From Amphiduros pacificus (lineage: Eukaryota; Annelida; Polychaeta; Phyllodocida; Hesionidae), in assembly GCA_949316495.1 (NCBI GenBank), contig OX439010.1, positions 6,674,001 to 6,738,000 of the forward strand: DNA of 64,000 bases, given 5' to 3'. How positions within the stretch are numbered: the stretch's first letter is position 1; every line of letters starts with the position of its first letter. The notes under the pieces were generated by a model that worked only from the letters and a program-made list of their open reading frames with translations, ran no database searches and had not been told where the DNA came from. A program made the position numbers and the translations under genes. Shown here one piece after another: positions 1-14,900 of the stretch.

Positions 1-353
1 CCCGATAGCGCTATATGCACGCGCTCCATTGTTCTCTACAATCCAAGTCAATTACCAGACATATATTAATTATACACTTACTACATGCTATTAATGAAGG
101 TATTTGCTGAATAGTGAGAGGTCAGAAAACCTTCCGCGGCTATTGTATTGCATTCCGGAAGGCAATGCCAAGAAAACATATGTGCACACTACAAATCTCC
201 ATCTCAAATATCATGTGATAAATGAGTCATCAAAAACACAGTTTTGCTTACACGCAGCTTTAACTTCATGCAGAAATTTAAGAGACTGAGATTTGGTATC
301 TGATATTTTGTCACTGTTTATCACACGTTGAAGATTGGACTGTGTGACTGAAT
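1..353. other. No feature seen
   Basis: AT-rich sequence; the open frame at 104-289 has no recognisable features. Confidence 0.6.
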
Positions 354-785
354 AGAGTCACATTTTGAGTAATTTTGAATGAAGAGTCACATTTTGAGTC
401 ATGTTGAATGGAGAGTCACATTTTGAATCATGTTGAATGGAGAGTCACATTTTGAATCATGTTGAATGGAGAGTCACATTTTGAGTCATGTTGAATGGAG
501 AGTCACATTTTGAGTCATACTGAATGGAGAGTCACATTTTGAATCATGTTGAATGGAGAGTCACATTTTGAGTCATGTTGAATGGAGAGTCACATTGTGA
601 GTCATGTTGAATGGAGAGTCACATTTTGAATCATGTTGAATTGAGAGTCACATTTTGAGTCATGTTGAATTGAGAGTCACATTTTGAATCATGTTGAATG
701 GAGAGTCACATTTTGAGTCATGTTGAATGGAGAGTCACATTTTGAATCATGTTGAATGGAGAGTCACATTTTGAGTCATACTGAA
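354..785 (+). repeat. 29-bp minisatellite
   Basis: About fifteen copies of GAGTCACATTTTGAGTCATG plus TTGAATGGA, with GAATC/GAGTC and GGA/TGA variants. Confidence 0.95.
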
Positions 786-1442
786 TCCACAGGATCCAGG
801 AAAACATTTGTGTTTATCTGGATCAGCCCAGTAATATACAATATATAATCTGATGTTACATACGTTTACATGACAAGGGGCGTATTTACCTAACATTTAG
901 AACACATATGTTCATAAAGCCTATGTATTATTATGTGCCATATGTTAGAAAGACCTCAGTCAATTCAATATTGTTAGTGCCCAACAGAGGATGATTAGAA
1001 AGGGATGTTTTTGGGTTTTTTTAAAATGATATTGGCCATAGACAACCAGATCACCATTTATTTGTTTCAAATTAATTTTTCAATATTGTAATACTTAATG
1101 CCAGGTTTGGATACTACGGTATGAGACCTTATTTTATGATCGACTGTAACAAATACGTGTGAGGGCCAAGATAATTGATCTCCTGATCTTGAAGGGAAAT
1201 TAAACAACTGTCACTTAACTTCTAAACGACGTCTGGTATTTCAACGCCAGTCTTTTTTTCTGTCAGGTCTCAAATGTAAATGAGAAGGAATTTGATAAGA
1301 GCTTATATAGTTTCGAATAAAACGAGAACTTTATCCTACAACTACTCAGTTGTTATATGTAGCACTGTATGCGTCTATAGCCTTTGTAGAAATCTTATAA
1401 TTTGGTTTATAAAGAGAAACATTAATGTAGAAATATTGATAT
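786..1442. other. No feature seen
   Basis: AT-rich spacer between the 29-bp and 17-bp arrays; nothing recognised. Confidence 0.6.
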
Positions 1443-1907
1443 ATTAGATATATTAATGTCTTTGATATTCCGATGTCTTGGACATATCGATGTATCGCAC
1501 TTATATATACTTATATATTGATGTCTTATTGAGGCATTTTATGTCTTATAAATATTGCTATATTAGACATATTGATGCCTTGGATATATCGATGTCTTGG
1601 GCACATTGATGTCTTGGACATATCGATGTCTTGGACACATTGATGTCTTGGAAACATTGATGTCTTGGACACATTGATGTCTTGGACACATTGATGTCTT
1701 AGACATATTGATGTCTTGGGCACATTGATGTCTTGGGCACATTGATGTCTTGGACAAATTGATGTTTTGGAAACATTGATGTCTTAGACACAATGATGTC
1801 TTGGAAACATTGATGTCTTGGACAAATTGATGTCTTGGAAACATTGATGTCTTGGACATATTGATGTCTTGGAAACATTGATGTCTTAGACATATTGATA
1901 TATTATG
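1443..1907 (+). repeat. 17-bp minisatellite
   Basis: About 27 copies of TTGATGTCTTGGACACA with C/A and G/A variants. Since 17 is not a multiple of 3, all three minus-strand frames look like repeated 17-residue proteins; none is a gene. Confidence 0.95.
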
Positions 1908-3348
1908 TCTCTAAAGCAATATAATCTAATGGTATGATCGGGAAAAAATTGAGGATTTTTAAACATATGTTTGAATAAGATTTTGATTGGTTTCATGGGT
2001 AAAGGAGCAATCAGCTGTGGGGCAATGTGGAAGAAATTATTTAAAACTATTGCTGATACCTTTTATGTTACGACATAAAGTTGGAGCATTAACATTTATA
2101 TTAAGAAAAAATTATATCTCCCTGAGAAGTAAGAAGAACAATTACGGCAATGAGACAGGAGTCAACAACACCAGGAAATGATTCAATTGAAATATTTCCA
2201 GGAAGTAACACCAGGAAGAGTTTTCCTTTCTCGGGTTTCTTTTGTGTATGTCTTCACAGTCATCGCTTTAATAGGATTGAGGAAAAAAAAGTTGAAACTT
2301 TATCCATGAATTAGTTTTTTTACCGGCTATAAAAATCGTTGTACTGTGGAAGGCAATTTGTCTGTACGATAAGAGATACCATTTAAGGTGTAGTGAAAAA
2401 AAGAGTTACACCGAGGTTACTAAGTATAACAGGCCAGGAAATTGATAGTTAATGTACCATCCAAAGTATGGGCGGTGAAGAATGACGTCACGGGTCAGTG
2501 ACATCAGTGAGCGTGGGTACGAGGTTGTATTTGAGATTGGGACGATTGCGTGACTTACAGCAACTAGTCCACTGCCCAGAACTAACCAGACTAGATAATT
2601 ATCTGACTGCTACAACTTAAAATTCAAATTTCTACATGATTGTTTTTCTTCAAATTTAAACAAGTGGAATAGCACGCATGGCACAATGGAATTAGTTTTG
2701 GTTAAGTTCAAAGATAAATTGATCCTGACTACCTGAAAGAAACCAAGTATAGAAAAATATCAAGGATAAATTCACACTCGTAGTAAGAAAACTAGAGTTC
2801 AACTAATGTATCAGAGAAATGTTCTGTTTTGCCCCCAGGCCATAAAATGCCCCCACTGCGCATGGCTGAGCAAAGAAAAACTAGAAAAAAATGAAATAAA
2901 ATAGAACTGAACTGAAGCACTTGAAAATACATAGGAGGGAGTAAGGCATCAAAGTGCTGGGTTGAGGTGAACTGTATTTGTCTGGTAATGGTAATTGTTT
3001 GTGACAACCAAATCTTTAACTTTGAAAGGATCAAATACTTTGAGTCAGCCAGGATGTTGAAAGTCATATGTTTCTATGTCTGAGATACAATTTACTCTGT
3101 CAGAAACTTGTACTACATCAATATGTCATGACGTATATGTCAAAATTGTTGAAAATGTCACATTTTCAAAATGTTGATGTGGGGAATATGCATTATTTCT
3201 GGCCATCTGTACATTACATTTTTCAATATATTGGCAGGTTCTAAGCACATCATCCTTAATATTGACCCTTTAATGTATTTTTAAGTCTTCATACTGAGAA
3301 TTTCATATCATATATTCATAATAACAAATGATAATAGGGGATAACACG
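1908..3348. other. No feature seen
   Basis: AT-rich spacer. Short open frames on both strands, none coding-like. Confidence 0.6.
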
Positions 3349-3790
3349 AATATCAGTTGCGTTTAGACACCAATATAAGTTGCGTTTAGACACCAATATC
3401 AGTTTCGTTTAGACACCAATGTAGTTGCCTTTAGACACCAATATCAGTTGCGTTTAGACACCAATATAAGTTGCGTTTAGACACCAATATCAGTTGCGTT
3501 TAGACACCAATGTAAGTTGCGTTTAGACACCAATATCAGTTTCGTTTAGACACCAATGTAGTTGCCTTTAGACACCAATATAAGTTGCCTTTAGACACCA
3601 ATATAAGTTGCCTTTAGACACCAATATAAGTTGCCTTTAGATACCAATATAAGTTGCCTTTAGACACCAATATAAGTTGCCTTTACACACCAATATATGA
3701 CATATTAGTTGAATTTATACACCAATATCAATTGCGCTTAGACACCAACATTTAGTTGAGTTTAGAAATCAGTATCAGTTGCGTTTAGCT
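3349..3790 (+). repeat. 23-bp minisatellite
   Basis: About nineteen copies of TTTAGACACCAATATAAGTT plus GCG. The variant block (CAGTTTCG, then TGTAGTTGCC) occurs twice, near 3,400 and 3,540, so a multi-unit segment was duplicated. Confidence 0.95.
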
Positions 3791-4221
3791 AATTTTTAAT
3801 TTGATATGAAATTCCGCTTTGATAATATAAATATCCTATTTTTAGCTGTAGTTAATATACATTGTACAAAGAGTATTCTCCAAAAAAACATTACATCAAA
3901 TCCAGTCATGATAACTCCAAACCATCAGCACTGTCCATATTATTCTGAGACTGTGTTATATGAGATTATTTGACTTCCACAACTCATGTTGGTGTCCCAG
4001 AAATGTCTTTGCGGGACACGCTGACCTCACACTCCAGAATATAGTATTTACGGAGAAATGTGATCAAGTGTTGAAGTTGTGTGCGTAGTGGGAGAGAAAG
4101 CAGGCCAGATTTCGGGTGGTGCCGGGAAATGACAACTAACTACTTGTGTTCTTGTTTATATGGCAGCCCTCACCAGTGTCAACTCATTGTCAAATAGTCT
4201 ACGGTGACGGTAATATTAAGA

Positions 4222-4775
4222 GGTGAATGAGAATAGGTGACGGTCATATAAAGAAATGAATGAGAATAGGTGGCAATAGAATAAAGAGGTGAATGAGAAT
4301 AGGTGGCAGTAATATAAATAAGTGAATGAGAACAGGTGGCGATAAAATAAAGAGGTGAATGAGAATAGGTGGCAGTAATATAGATAGGTGAGTGAGAATA
4401 GGTGGCAGTAATATTAAGAGATGAATGAGAATAGGTGGCAATAATATAAAGAAATGAATGGGAATGGGTAGCGATAATATAAAGAAATAAATGAGAATAG
4501 GCTGGCAGTAATATAAAGAGGTGAATGAGAATAGACTGTGGAAATATAAAGAGGTGAATGAGAATAGGGTGGCAGTAATATCTAGCCAGTAACTACCAAG
4601 TGCTATGAGTAGACGTTGTCTGGAATAAGCGGTATACAAATGTTAGTGGTGAGCTGAATGAGAATAGGTGGCAGTAATATTAAGAGCTGAATGAGAATAG
4701 GTGGCAGTAATATTAAGAGCTGAATGAGAATAGGTGGCAGTAATATTAAGAGCTGAATGAGAATAGGTGGCAGTA
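4222..4775 (+). repeat. 33-bp minisatellite in two blocks
   Basis: GAATGAGAATAGGTGGCAGT plus AATATTAAGAGCT. The left block (to 4,585) is diverged, the right (4,653-4,775) nearly uniform; about 70 bp of other sequence lie between. Confidence 0.95.
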
Positions 4776-7004
4776 ATTTATCTGACGGTGATGATATTTG
4801 TACTCTGCTTATTTCGTCCCTGATATTTGTTTGCCAAGACAAAGTAAACAATTGAGAAATATTGTCTATGGAGATTGTTCTATTTCAAAAATGATACTTC
4901 TATATCATTCTTGGAATTGTTCTAGATTTGAGTGTAAAATACTCCACTCACAAATCAAGGTCCATGCCTTAAAGGATAACTCAATCAAAATTAATAGTAC
5001 TGCACATTAGTATAGTCAGTAAATTATGGCAAGTGGACATTGTTACTACCTTTTGTTTTGCCTTTTCAGTCACACGTTCAAGGTTGGCCACATGGTCAAC
5101 TTACTCAAAGTTTAAAATTTATGATAAAATATTGAAATCGCCAGCTTTGTATTAATGATTACTCGTTGATGACAGAAACATCACCTCAAAGATTTCGCAG
5201 ATACTTTCAGATTGTTTCCGTGGTTCCAAAACAATTTAAAGCATCGCTAAGTGTAATACTCCCAATGGCATCGTTTTTCCCAGTCATAATTTCATCAAAT
5301 AAAAACCCCTGTGTTTTTTTCTGAAGCGCCCTTTCTTCCTTTTCTCTCCCGACATTAGATTAAATTTTGAACCATAAAGGTCACGGTGACATTTTGGCAT
5401 TTTGTTGTTAATAACTTCAATAATTCGACATCCGCAAAAGTGAATTCCAAGAATGAAAGACATTTTTTTGTTCATAGTGACACACTACTAAGTTATCACA
5501 GGTTCATAGTGAGGTTCTATAACGTCATCCTAGTGGTAATATTTTGTATCGTCAATTTGTTTTGTATGTCATGTTATCCTCTAAAGTTATCAACATGAAA
5601 CAAATGATTTGATATGCCCCGTAAAGTCATGGTTATCGAGACCAGGAGGTCACACTCAGTAGTTCATAACGTCAAAGTCCCGCCTGTTATCGTACATTGC
5701 GCGAGAACAACCCGTGATAATAATAATAGGCTGCCCCGAGAGGTGGGGCCAGTCCGAAGAACCCATCCTGACCACCCATCAGTGAAAAATGTGATTGATT
5801 ATCAACTAACTTTTATTGGACTAACGTTCTGAATATCCTTGCATTTCTGCTTTTGTGAGCGAAATTCTATCACATCTATTCTAAAATTTGTAAATAGAGA
5901 AAAAGACCCTTTTGATTCAAGACCAACCAAGGTTGGTGCGATCATTTCTATCATTGCCCTGATCCTAAAAAATCTCAATGAAAAAAGGGGTCATACCCGC
6001 AAAGCCCTCGTTATATACATGTATATGTTTAAAAAATATATTTAATGTGTAAATATCTGGAGATAAGAAATTAAGGAATTATTATCCTGCCTGTTATTCA
6101 CTTAGAGATTGTGGCAAATCGTGTTATGCCAGGAACCATGAAATATAAAAATGGATATCTAAGAAAAAACCTTTTCATAGCATATAGTAACGAATATTGT
6201 AAGTTTCCTACAACCTTGAGTCAAACCATGAGCATTGGAAATATAAAACATAGTCTAATGGTCCATTCCATGAATTATAGTGAACCATTTATATGTTCTA
6301 CTAACTTTGCATATATGTATATATAACAGCTTATCAGTTTCATGGATAAACCTCTTGTCCTTGTCAAATCAATACACCAGTAATTTATTTGCACAGGGTG
6401 AATCGGTACGTTGTGTTTTTTTTCTTGGGGGAATGCACCTTGTTTGTACAACAACCTCTTTTTTCAGCACAGCTTAATCGGTACAGGCGGAGAATGGAGC
6501 ATGCCACTGGAATAAAACGTTGCTCTTCTCAAAGAATGACCGTGGATAAAATTTAATAGAAAATATTTTTTATAACAAAAAACATAACTCGGGATTTAAA
6601 AAAAATATGACACTCCTCACACAAAAATAAATGTTCCGATCTGTCTATTATCTCGAGTCTGATCGACATTTTGCGTTCACCCCGGTATGCTAACACTACT
6701 TATGATAAAATGGTATATTTCATCTGCGCTGTGCAATAAAGTTGAATGACCTTTTAGACACATAGACACTTGCCTGTCTCCCGAGCTGCCGCCAAAGAGA
6801 AAGAAGATAAGAAAGTACATATTGTATTTTTTTTTCATCTGATTGAGTTACAACACGCATAAGACGCAATACAACTTTCAACCTGCCCATGTATTTTAAA
6901 GTAGAAAGTAGAATGGGGCCTGAAATTACATTTTTTTTCCCTTTTTTGTCTTTGGTCAGAAAGAAGTAAGTATTGATGGGAGTGTGATAACCAATATTGA
7001 CTTG
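4776..7004. other. No feature seen
   Basis: AT-rich, unique-looking sequence with several 60-72-codon frames and no recognisable motif. A slightly GC-richer patch lies at 5,690-5,780. Confidence 0.55.
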
Positions 7005-7180
7005 ACCTTGTATATTGTAGACAGATATGGACAGACGCTATTGGTTGGACAGGACTTTTGATCTCCCCTTGTATATTGTAGACAGAAATTGACAGTTGGA
7101 CAGGACTTTTGATCTCCCCTTGTATATTGTAGACAGAAATTGACAGTTGGACAGGACTTTTGATCTCCCCTTGTATATCC
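7005..7180 (+). repeat. 51-bp repeat, three and a half copies
   Basis: GACTTTTGATCTCCCCTTGT plus ATATTGTAGACAGAAATTGA plus CAGTTGGACAG. The last two copies are identical over most of their length. Confidence 0.9.
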
Positions 7181-7764
7181 ACTCTCGGTGGACAAGAGGC
7201 GGTGAATGATGTGATATAACTGTATAACAGATAGACTAATGCGTTTATATGGAAGGACACTGGGACATGTATGTATGTCACCTAGAAACTAAAACAATTT
7301 CCTGTCACTGCTGCAGATTCCTGTAATAATGTTCAACAGTAAATGGGGGTCATATTACTTTGACCGAGGTGGGGTGCTTTTTATAATAACATAGTTGGAA
7401 TATATATACAGTACGTGGTCCATTTCAATGAACAAACATACATATATGATTTCATTTCTGGAATATACTCAAAGTAGTCTAAAGTCTTCCATATGTTTGC
7501 CAAGGAACAACACAGAGCAAGTTGAATAGTCGTACCCATCCTCAATTCTGACTGTGATAAGATGGAGAACATTGTCATTTCTGCTTTCCCCATATTATGC
7601 ATGCTAATGAGCGTCTGAAGGCCAGAAGCGCCTCTTCTGGGAAATGGGACTTACAAGAAACAAAGATCTTTACCTGAAATATATTGCACCATATATTATA
7701 TGAATAATATCAGACACTTAGCGTCAAGACCGCAATTCTCATTAAAAACACTAAATGGTGGCTA

Positions 7765-8322
7765 GGTGAAGTTAGGCATCTGAGGTTTCCAAGTGATATT
7801 AGGTATGTGAGGTATTCAATTAATATTAGGTATGTGAGGTATTTAAGTAATGTTAGGTATGTGAGGTATCCAAGTGATATTAGGTATGTGAGGTTTCCAA
7901 GTGATATTAGGTATTAGAGGTTTCTAAGTGATAATAGGTATGTGAGGTATCCAAGTGATAATAGGTATGTGAGGTATTCAAGTAATATTAGGTATGTGAG
8001 GTATCCAAGTGATATTAGGTATGTGAGGTATCCAAGTGATATTAGGTACGTGAGGTTTCCAAGTGATATTAGGTATTAGAGGTTTCTAAGTGATAATAGG
8101 TATGTGAGGTATCCAAGTGATATTAGGTATGTGAGGTATCCAAGTGATATTAGGTATGTGAGGTATCCAAGTGATATTAGGTATGTGAGGTATCCAAGTG
8201 ATATTAGTTATGTGGTGTATCCAAGTGATATTAGGTATTAGAGGTTTCTAAGTGATATTAGGTGTTAGAGGTTTCTAAGTGATATTAGGTATTAGAGGTT
8301 TCTAAGTGATATTAGGTATTTC
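7765..8322 (+). repeat. 27-bp minisatellite with donor-like GTATGTGAG
   Basis: About twenty copies of GTATGTGAGGTATCCAAGTG plus ATATTAG. A variant GTATTAGAGGTTTCTAAGTG dominates at the right end. TTAG/GTATGTGAG resembles a 5' splice site, but no exon was recognised next to it. Confidence 0.95.
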
Positions 8323-8517
8323 TGCATTAACTGTCAAATCAACAGGTACTTTTTTCTCATGCGGTCAACAAAGAAAAGGTTCTATTCTGTATATTATATT
8401 CATATTGTTTCATGATAAGTTATTTCATGACATTCTTATGAAGCAGGTTTCATGATGTTTGGGTTGAGACACTACTCATGACTGTCTGCGATGTAGCCCA
8501 GACCTTGGTATTTTGAT

Positions 8518-8665
8518 GTGGGTGACTCGCGGGGCTCGCGGGGCTCGGGGGCGGATCAACCTGTCACCAGCGCCCGGGTCACCGTGTCACTCGGCACCGT
8601 GGGAATGTTACCCGTACCCTCCGCCCTCCAGGTCGCCACCGGGAAACCCGGGAATTCCAATGTAT
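8518..8665. other. GC-rich island
   Basis: About 148 bp of clearly higher GC (GGGGCTCGCGGGGCTCGGGG and following) in an AT-rich setting. One plus-strand frame stays open through it (ADQPVTSARVTVSLGTVGML, then PVPSALQVATGKPGNSNV and a stop). It may be a terminal exon of an unknown gene or a transposed piece; no family was recognised. Confidence 0.4.
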
Positions 8666-8996
8666 AAGACAAATGTTTCTTGGGCTGTTATACTATAGTT
8701 CTGGGTTGGAAGAGGGGATTGGAATGTTGTGGATGGTGACAAGAGAATGGAATTAAGCTATTGGTGAAAAAACAATGATGATATTATGATGACATTGATG
8801 AAAACTTATGACGATATTGATAGCCTCACCCCGTAAAGTATGATATAATGGTATATCATAATGGTATAACACTGTTGATCTAATTTGATGAAATGACCAT
8901 ATGATAAAATGGGTTATTCAACGGAAACAATTAAAGCCCCAAGTGAATGTGAGGAGTCTCATTTACATTGATTCAGATCAGCAACCAGACAATGTT

Positions 8997-11900
8997 ACTA
9001 CTGGCAGAATTAACACTGCTACTACCCTTATACTGGTAGGGCTAACACTGCTACTACCCTTATACTGCACTGGTAGGGTTAACACTGCTACTATCCTTAT
9101 ACTGGTAGGGTTAACACTGCTACTACCCTTATACTGGTAGGGCTAACACTGCTACTACCCTTATACTGCACTGGTAGGGTTAACACTGCTACTATCCTTA
9201 TACTGGTAGGGTTAACACTGCTACTACCCTTATACTGGTAGGGTTAACACTGCTACTACCCTTATACTGCACTGGTAGGGTTAACACTGCTACTACCCTT
9301 ATACTGCACTGGTAGGGTTAACACTGCTACTATCCTTATACTGGTAGGGTTAACACTGCTACTACCCTTATACTGGTAGGGTTAACACTGCTACTACCCT
9401 TATACTGCACTGGTAGGGTTAACACTGCTACTACCCTTATACTGCACTGGTAGGGTTAACACTGCTACTACTACTACCCTTATACTAGTAGGGCTAACAC
9501 TGCTACTGGCTGGGTTAACACTGCTACTACCCTTATACTGTACTGGTAGGGTTAACACTGATACTACCCTTATACTGGTGGGGTTAACACTGCTACTACC
9601 CTTATACTGCACTGGTAGGGTTAACACTGATACTACCCTTATACTGGTAGGGTTAACACTGCTACTACCCTTATACTGCACTGGTAGGGTTAACACTGCT
9701 ACTACCCTTATACTGCACTGGTAGGGTTAACACTGCTACTACTACTACCCTTATACTGGTAGGGCTAACACTGCTACTGGCTGGGTTAACACTGCTACTA
9801 CCCTTATACTGTACTGGTAGGGTTAACACTGATACTACCCTTATACTGGCAGGGTTAACACTGCTACTACCCTTATACTGGTAGGGTTAACACTGCTACT
9901 ACCCTTATACTGCACTGGTAGGGTTAACACTGCTACTATCCTTATACTGGTAGGGTTAACACTGCTACTATCCTTATACTGGTAGGGTTAACACTGCTAC
10001 TATCCTTATACTGGTAGGGTTAACACTGCTACTATCCTTATACTGGTAGGGTTAACACTGCTACTATCCTTATACTGGTAGGGTTAACACTGCTACTATC
10101 CTTATGCTGGTAGGGTTAACACTGCTACTGGCTGGGTTAACACTGCTACTACCCTTATACTGCACTGATAGGGTTAACACAACTACTATCCTTATGCTGG
10201 TAGGGTTAACACTGCTACTGGCTGGGTTAACACTGCTATTACCCTTATACTGGTAGGGTTAACACTGCTATTACCCTTATACTGGTAGGGTTAACACTGC
10301 TACTACCCTTATACTGCACTGGTAGGGTTAACACTGCTACTACTACTACCCTTATACTGGTAGGGCTAACACTGCTACTGGCTGGGTTAACACTGCTACT
10401 ACCCTTATACTGTACTGGTAGGGTTAACACTGATACTACCCTTATACTGGTAGGGTTAACACTGCTACTACCCTTACACTGGTAGGGTTAACACTGCTAC
10501 TACCCTTATACTGCACTGATAGGGTTAACACAACTACTATCCTTATGCTGGTAGGGTTAACACTGCTACTGGCTGGGTTAACACTGCTATTACCCTTATA
10601 CTGGTAGGGTTAACACTGCTACTACCCTTATACTGGTAGGGTTAACACTGCTATTACCCTTATACTGGTAGGGTTAACACTGCTACTTCCCTTATACTGG
10701 TAGGGTTAACACTGCTATTACCCTTATACTGGTAGGGTTAACACTGCTACTACCCTTATACTGCACTGGTAGGGTTAACACTGCTACTACTACTACCCTT
10801 ATACTGGTAGGGCTAACACTGCTACTGGCTGGGTTAACACTGCTACTACCCTTATACTGTACTGGTAGGGTTAACACTGATACTACCCTTATACTGGTAG
10901 GGTTAACACTGCTACTGGCTGGGTTAACACTGCTACTACCCTTATACTGCACTGATAGGGTTAACACAACTACTTTCCTTATGCTGGTAGGGTTAACACT
11001 GCTACTGGCTGGGTTAACACTGCTATTACCCTTATACTGCACTGATAGGGTTAACACAACTACTATCTTTATGCTGGTAGGGTTAACACTGCTACTGGCT
11101 GGGTTAACACTGCTACTACCCTTATACTGCACTGATAGGGTTAACTCAACTACTATCCTTATGCTGGTAGGGTTAACACTGCTACTGGCTGGGTGAACAC
11201 TGCTATTACCCTTATACTGGTAGGGTTAAAACTGCTATTACCCTTATACTGGTAGGGTTAACACTGCTACTACCCTTATACTGTACTGGTAGGGTTAACA
11301 CTGATACTACCCTTATACTGGCAGGGTTAACACTGGTACTACCCTTATACTGGTAGGGCTAACACTGCTACTACCCTTATACTGGTAGGGCTAACACTGC
11401 TACTACCCTTATACTGCACTGGTAGGGTTAACACAACTACTATCCTTATGCTGGTAGGGTTAACACTGCTACTGGCTGGGTTAACACTGCTATTACCCTT
11501 ATACTGGTAGGGCTAACACTGCTACTACCCTTATACTGGTAGGGCTAACACTGCTACTACCCTTATACTGCACTGATAGGGTTAACACAACTACTATCCT
11601 TATACTGGCAGGGTTAACACTGCTACTGGCTGGGTTAACACTGCTATTACCCTTATACTGGTAGGGCTAACACTGCTACTACCCTTATACTGGTAGGGCT
11701 AACACTGCTACTGGCTGGGTTAACACTGCTATTACCCTTATACTGGTAGGGCTAACACTGCTACTACCCTTATACTGGTAGGGTTAACACTGCTACTGGC
11801 TGGGTTAACACTGCTATTACCCTTATACTGGTAGGGCTAACACTGCTACTACCCTTATACTGGTAGGGCTAACACTGCTACTGGCTGGGTTAACACTGCT

Positions 11901-14900
11901 ATTACCCTTACACTGGTAGGGTTAACACTGCTACTACCCTTACACTGGTAGGGTTAACACTGCTACTACCCTTACACTGGTAGGGTTAACACTGCTACTA
12001 TCCTTATACTGCACTGATAGGGTTAACACAACTACTATCCTTATGCTGGTAGGGTTAACACTGCTACTGGCTGGGTTAACACTGCTATTACCCTTATACT
12101 GGTAGGGCTAACACTGCTACTACCCTTATACTGGTAGGGCTAACACTGCTACTACCCTTATACTGCACTGATAGGGTTAACACAACTACTATCCTTATGC
12201 TGGTAGGGTTAACACTGCTACTGGCTGGGTTAACACTGCTATTACCCTTATACTGGTAGGGTTAACACTGCTACTACCCTTATACTGGTAGGGTTAACAC
12301 TGCTACTACCCTTATACTGGTAGGGTTAACACTGCTATTACCCTTATACTGGTAGGGCTAACACTGCTACTACCCTTATACTGGTAGGGCTAACACTGCT
12401 ACTACCCTTATACTGGTAGGGCTAACACTGCTACTTCCCTTATACTGGTAGGGCTAACACTGCTACTTCCCTTATACTGGTAGGGCTAACACTGCTACTA
12501 CCATTACACTGGTAGGGTTAACACTGCTACTTCCCTTATACTGGTAGGGTTAACACTGCTACTACCCTTATACTGGTAGGGTTAACATGCTACTACCATT
12601 ATACTGGTAGGGTTAACACTGCTACTACCCTTATACTGGTAGGGTTAACATGCTACTACCATTATACTGGTAGGGTTAACACTGCTACTATCCTTATACT
12701 GGTAGGGCTAACACTGCTACTACCCTTATACTGGTAGGGTTAACACTGCTACTGGCTGGGTTAACACTGCTATTACCCTTATACTGGTAGGGTTAGCACT
12801 GCTACTACCCTTATACTGGTAGGGCTAACACTGCTACTACCCTTTTACTGGTAGGGCTAACACTGCTACTACCCTTATACTGGTAGGGTTAACACTGCTA
12901 CTACCCTTATACTGGTAGGGTTAACACTGCTACTACCATTACACTGGTAGGGTTAACACTGCTACTATCCTTATACTGGTAGGGCTAACACTGCTACTAC
13001 CCTTATACTGGTAGGGTTAACACTGCTACTACCCTTATAATGGTAGGGTTAACACTGCTACTACCCTTATACTGGTAGGGCTAACACTGCTACTACCCTT
13101 ATACTGGTAGGGTTAACACTGCTACTACCCTTATACTGGTAGGGTTAACACTGCTACTACCATTACACTGGTAGGGTTAACACTGCTACTATCCTTATAC
13201 TGGTAGGGCTTACACTGCTACTACCCTTTTACTGGTAGGGCTAACACTGCTACTACCCTTATACTGGTAGGGTTAACACTGCTACTACCCTTATACTGGT
13301 AGGGCTAACACTGCTACTACCCTTATACTGGCAGGGTTAACACTGCTATTACCCTTACACTGGTAGGGTTAACACTGCTACTACCCTTACACTGGTAGGG
13401 TTAACACTGCTACTACCCTTACACTGGTAGGGTTAACACTGCTACTACCCTTATACTGGTAGGGTTAACACTGCTACTACCATTACACTGGTAGGGTTAA
13501 CACTGCTACTATCCTTATACTGGTAGGGCTAACACTGCTACTACCCTTATACTGGTAGGGTTAACACTGCTACTACCCTTATACTGGTAGGGTTAACACT
13601 GCTACTACCCTTATACTGGTAGGGCTAACACTGCTACTACCCTTATACTGGTAGGGTTAACACTGCTACTACCCTTATACTGGTAGGGTTAACACTGCTA
13701 CTACCAATACACTGGTAGGGTTAACACTGCTACTATCCTTATACTGGTAGGGCTTACACTGCTACTACCCTTATACTGGCAGGGTTAACACTGCTACTAC
13801 CCTTATACTGGCAGGGTTAACACTGCTACTACCCTTATACTGGTAGGGTTAACACTGCTACTACCATTATACTGGTAGAGTTAACACTGCTACTACCCTT
13901 ATACTGGTAGGGTTAACACTGCTACTACCCTTATACTGGTAGGGCTAACACTGCTACTACCCTTATACTGGTAGGGTTAACACTGCTACTACCCTTATAC
14001 TGGCAGGGTTAACACTGCTATTACCCTTACACTGGTAGGGTTAACACTGCTACTACCCTTACACTGGTAGGGTTAACACTGCTACTACCCTTACACTGGT
14101 AGGGTTAACACTGCTACTATCCTTATACTGCACTGATAGGGTTAACACAACTACTATCCTTATGCTGGTAGGGTTAACACTGCTACTGGCTGGGTTAACA
14201 CTGCTATTACCCTTATACTGGTAGGGCTAACACTGCTACTACCCTTATACTGGTAGGGCTAACACTGCTACTACCCTTATACTGCACTGATAGGGTTAAC
14301 ACAACTACTATCCTTATGCTGGTAGGGTTAACACTGCTACTGGCTGGGTTAACACTGCTATTACCCTTATACTGGTAGGGCTAACACTGCTACTACCCTT
14401 ATACTGGTAGGGCTAACACTGCTACTACCCTTATACTGGTAGGGCTAACACTGCTACTACCATTACACTGGTAGGGCTAACACTGCTACTTCCCTTATAC
14501 TGGTAGGGCTAACACTGCTACTACCATTACACTGGTAGGGCTAACACTGCTACTTCCCTTATACTGGTAGGGCTAACACTGCTACTACCATTACACTGGT
14601 AGGGTTAACACTGCTACTACCCTTATACTGGTAGGGTTAGCACTGTTACTACCCTTATACTGGTAGGGTTAGCACTGCTACTACCCTTATACTGGTAGGG
14701 CTAACACTGCTACTACACTTATACTGGCAGGGTTAACACTGCTACTTCCCGTATACTGGTAGGGTTAGCACTGCTACTTCCCTTATACTGGTAGGGTTAA
14801 CACTGCTACTACCCTTATACTGGTAGGGTTAACACTGCTACTACCCTTTTACTGGTAGGGCTAACACTGCTACTACCCTTATACTGGTAGGGCTAACACT

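Noticed and set aside
7765-8322. A fourth splice-donor-seeded array (GTATGTGAG)
   Set aside because: The unit looks like a donor, but no upstream exon could be recognised, so it is not counted with the three proven cases.
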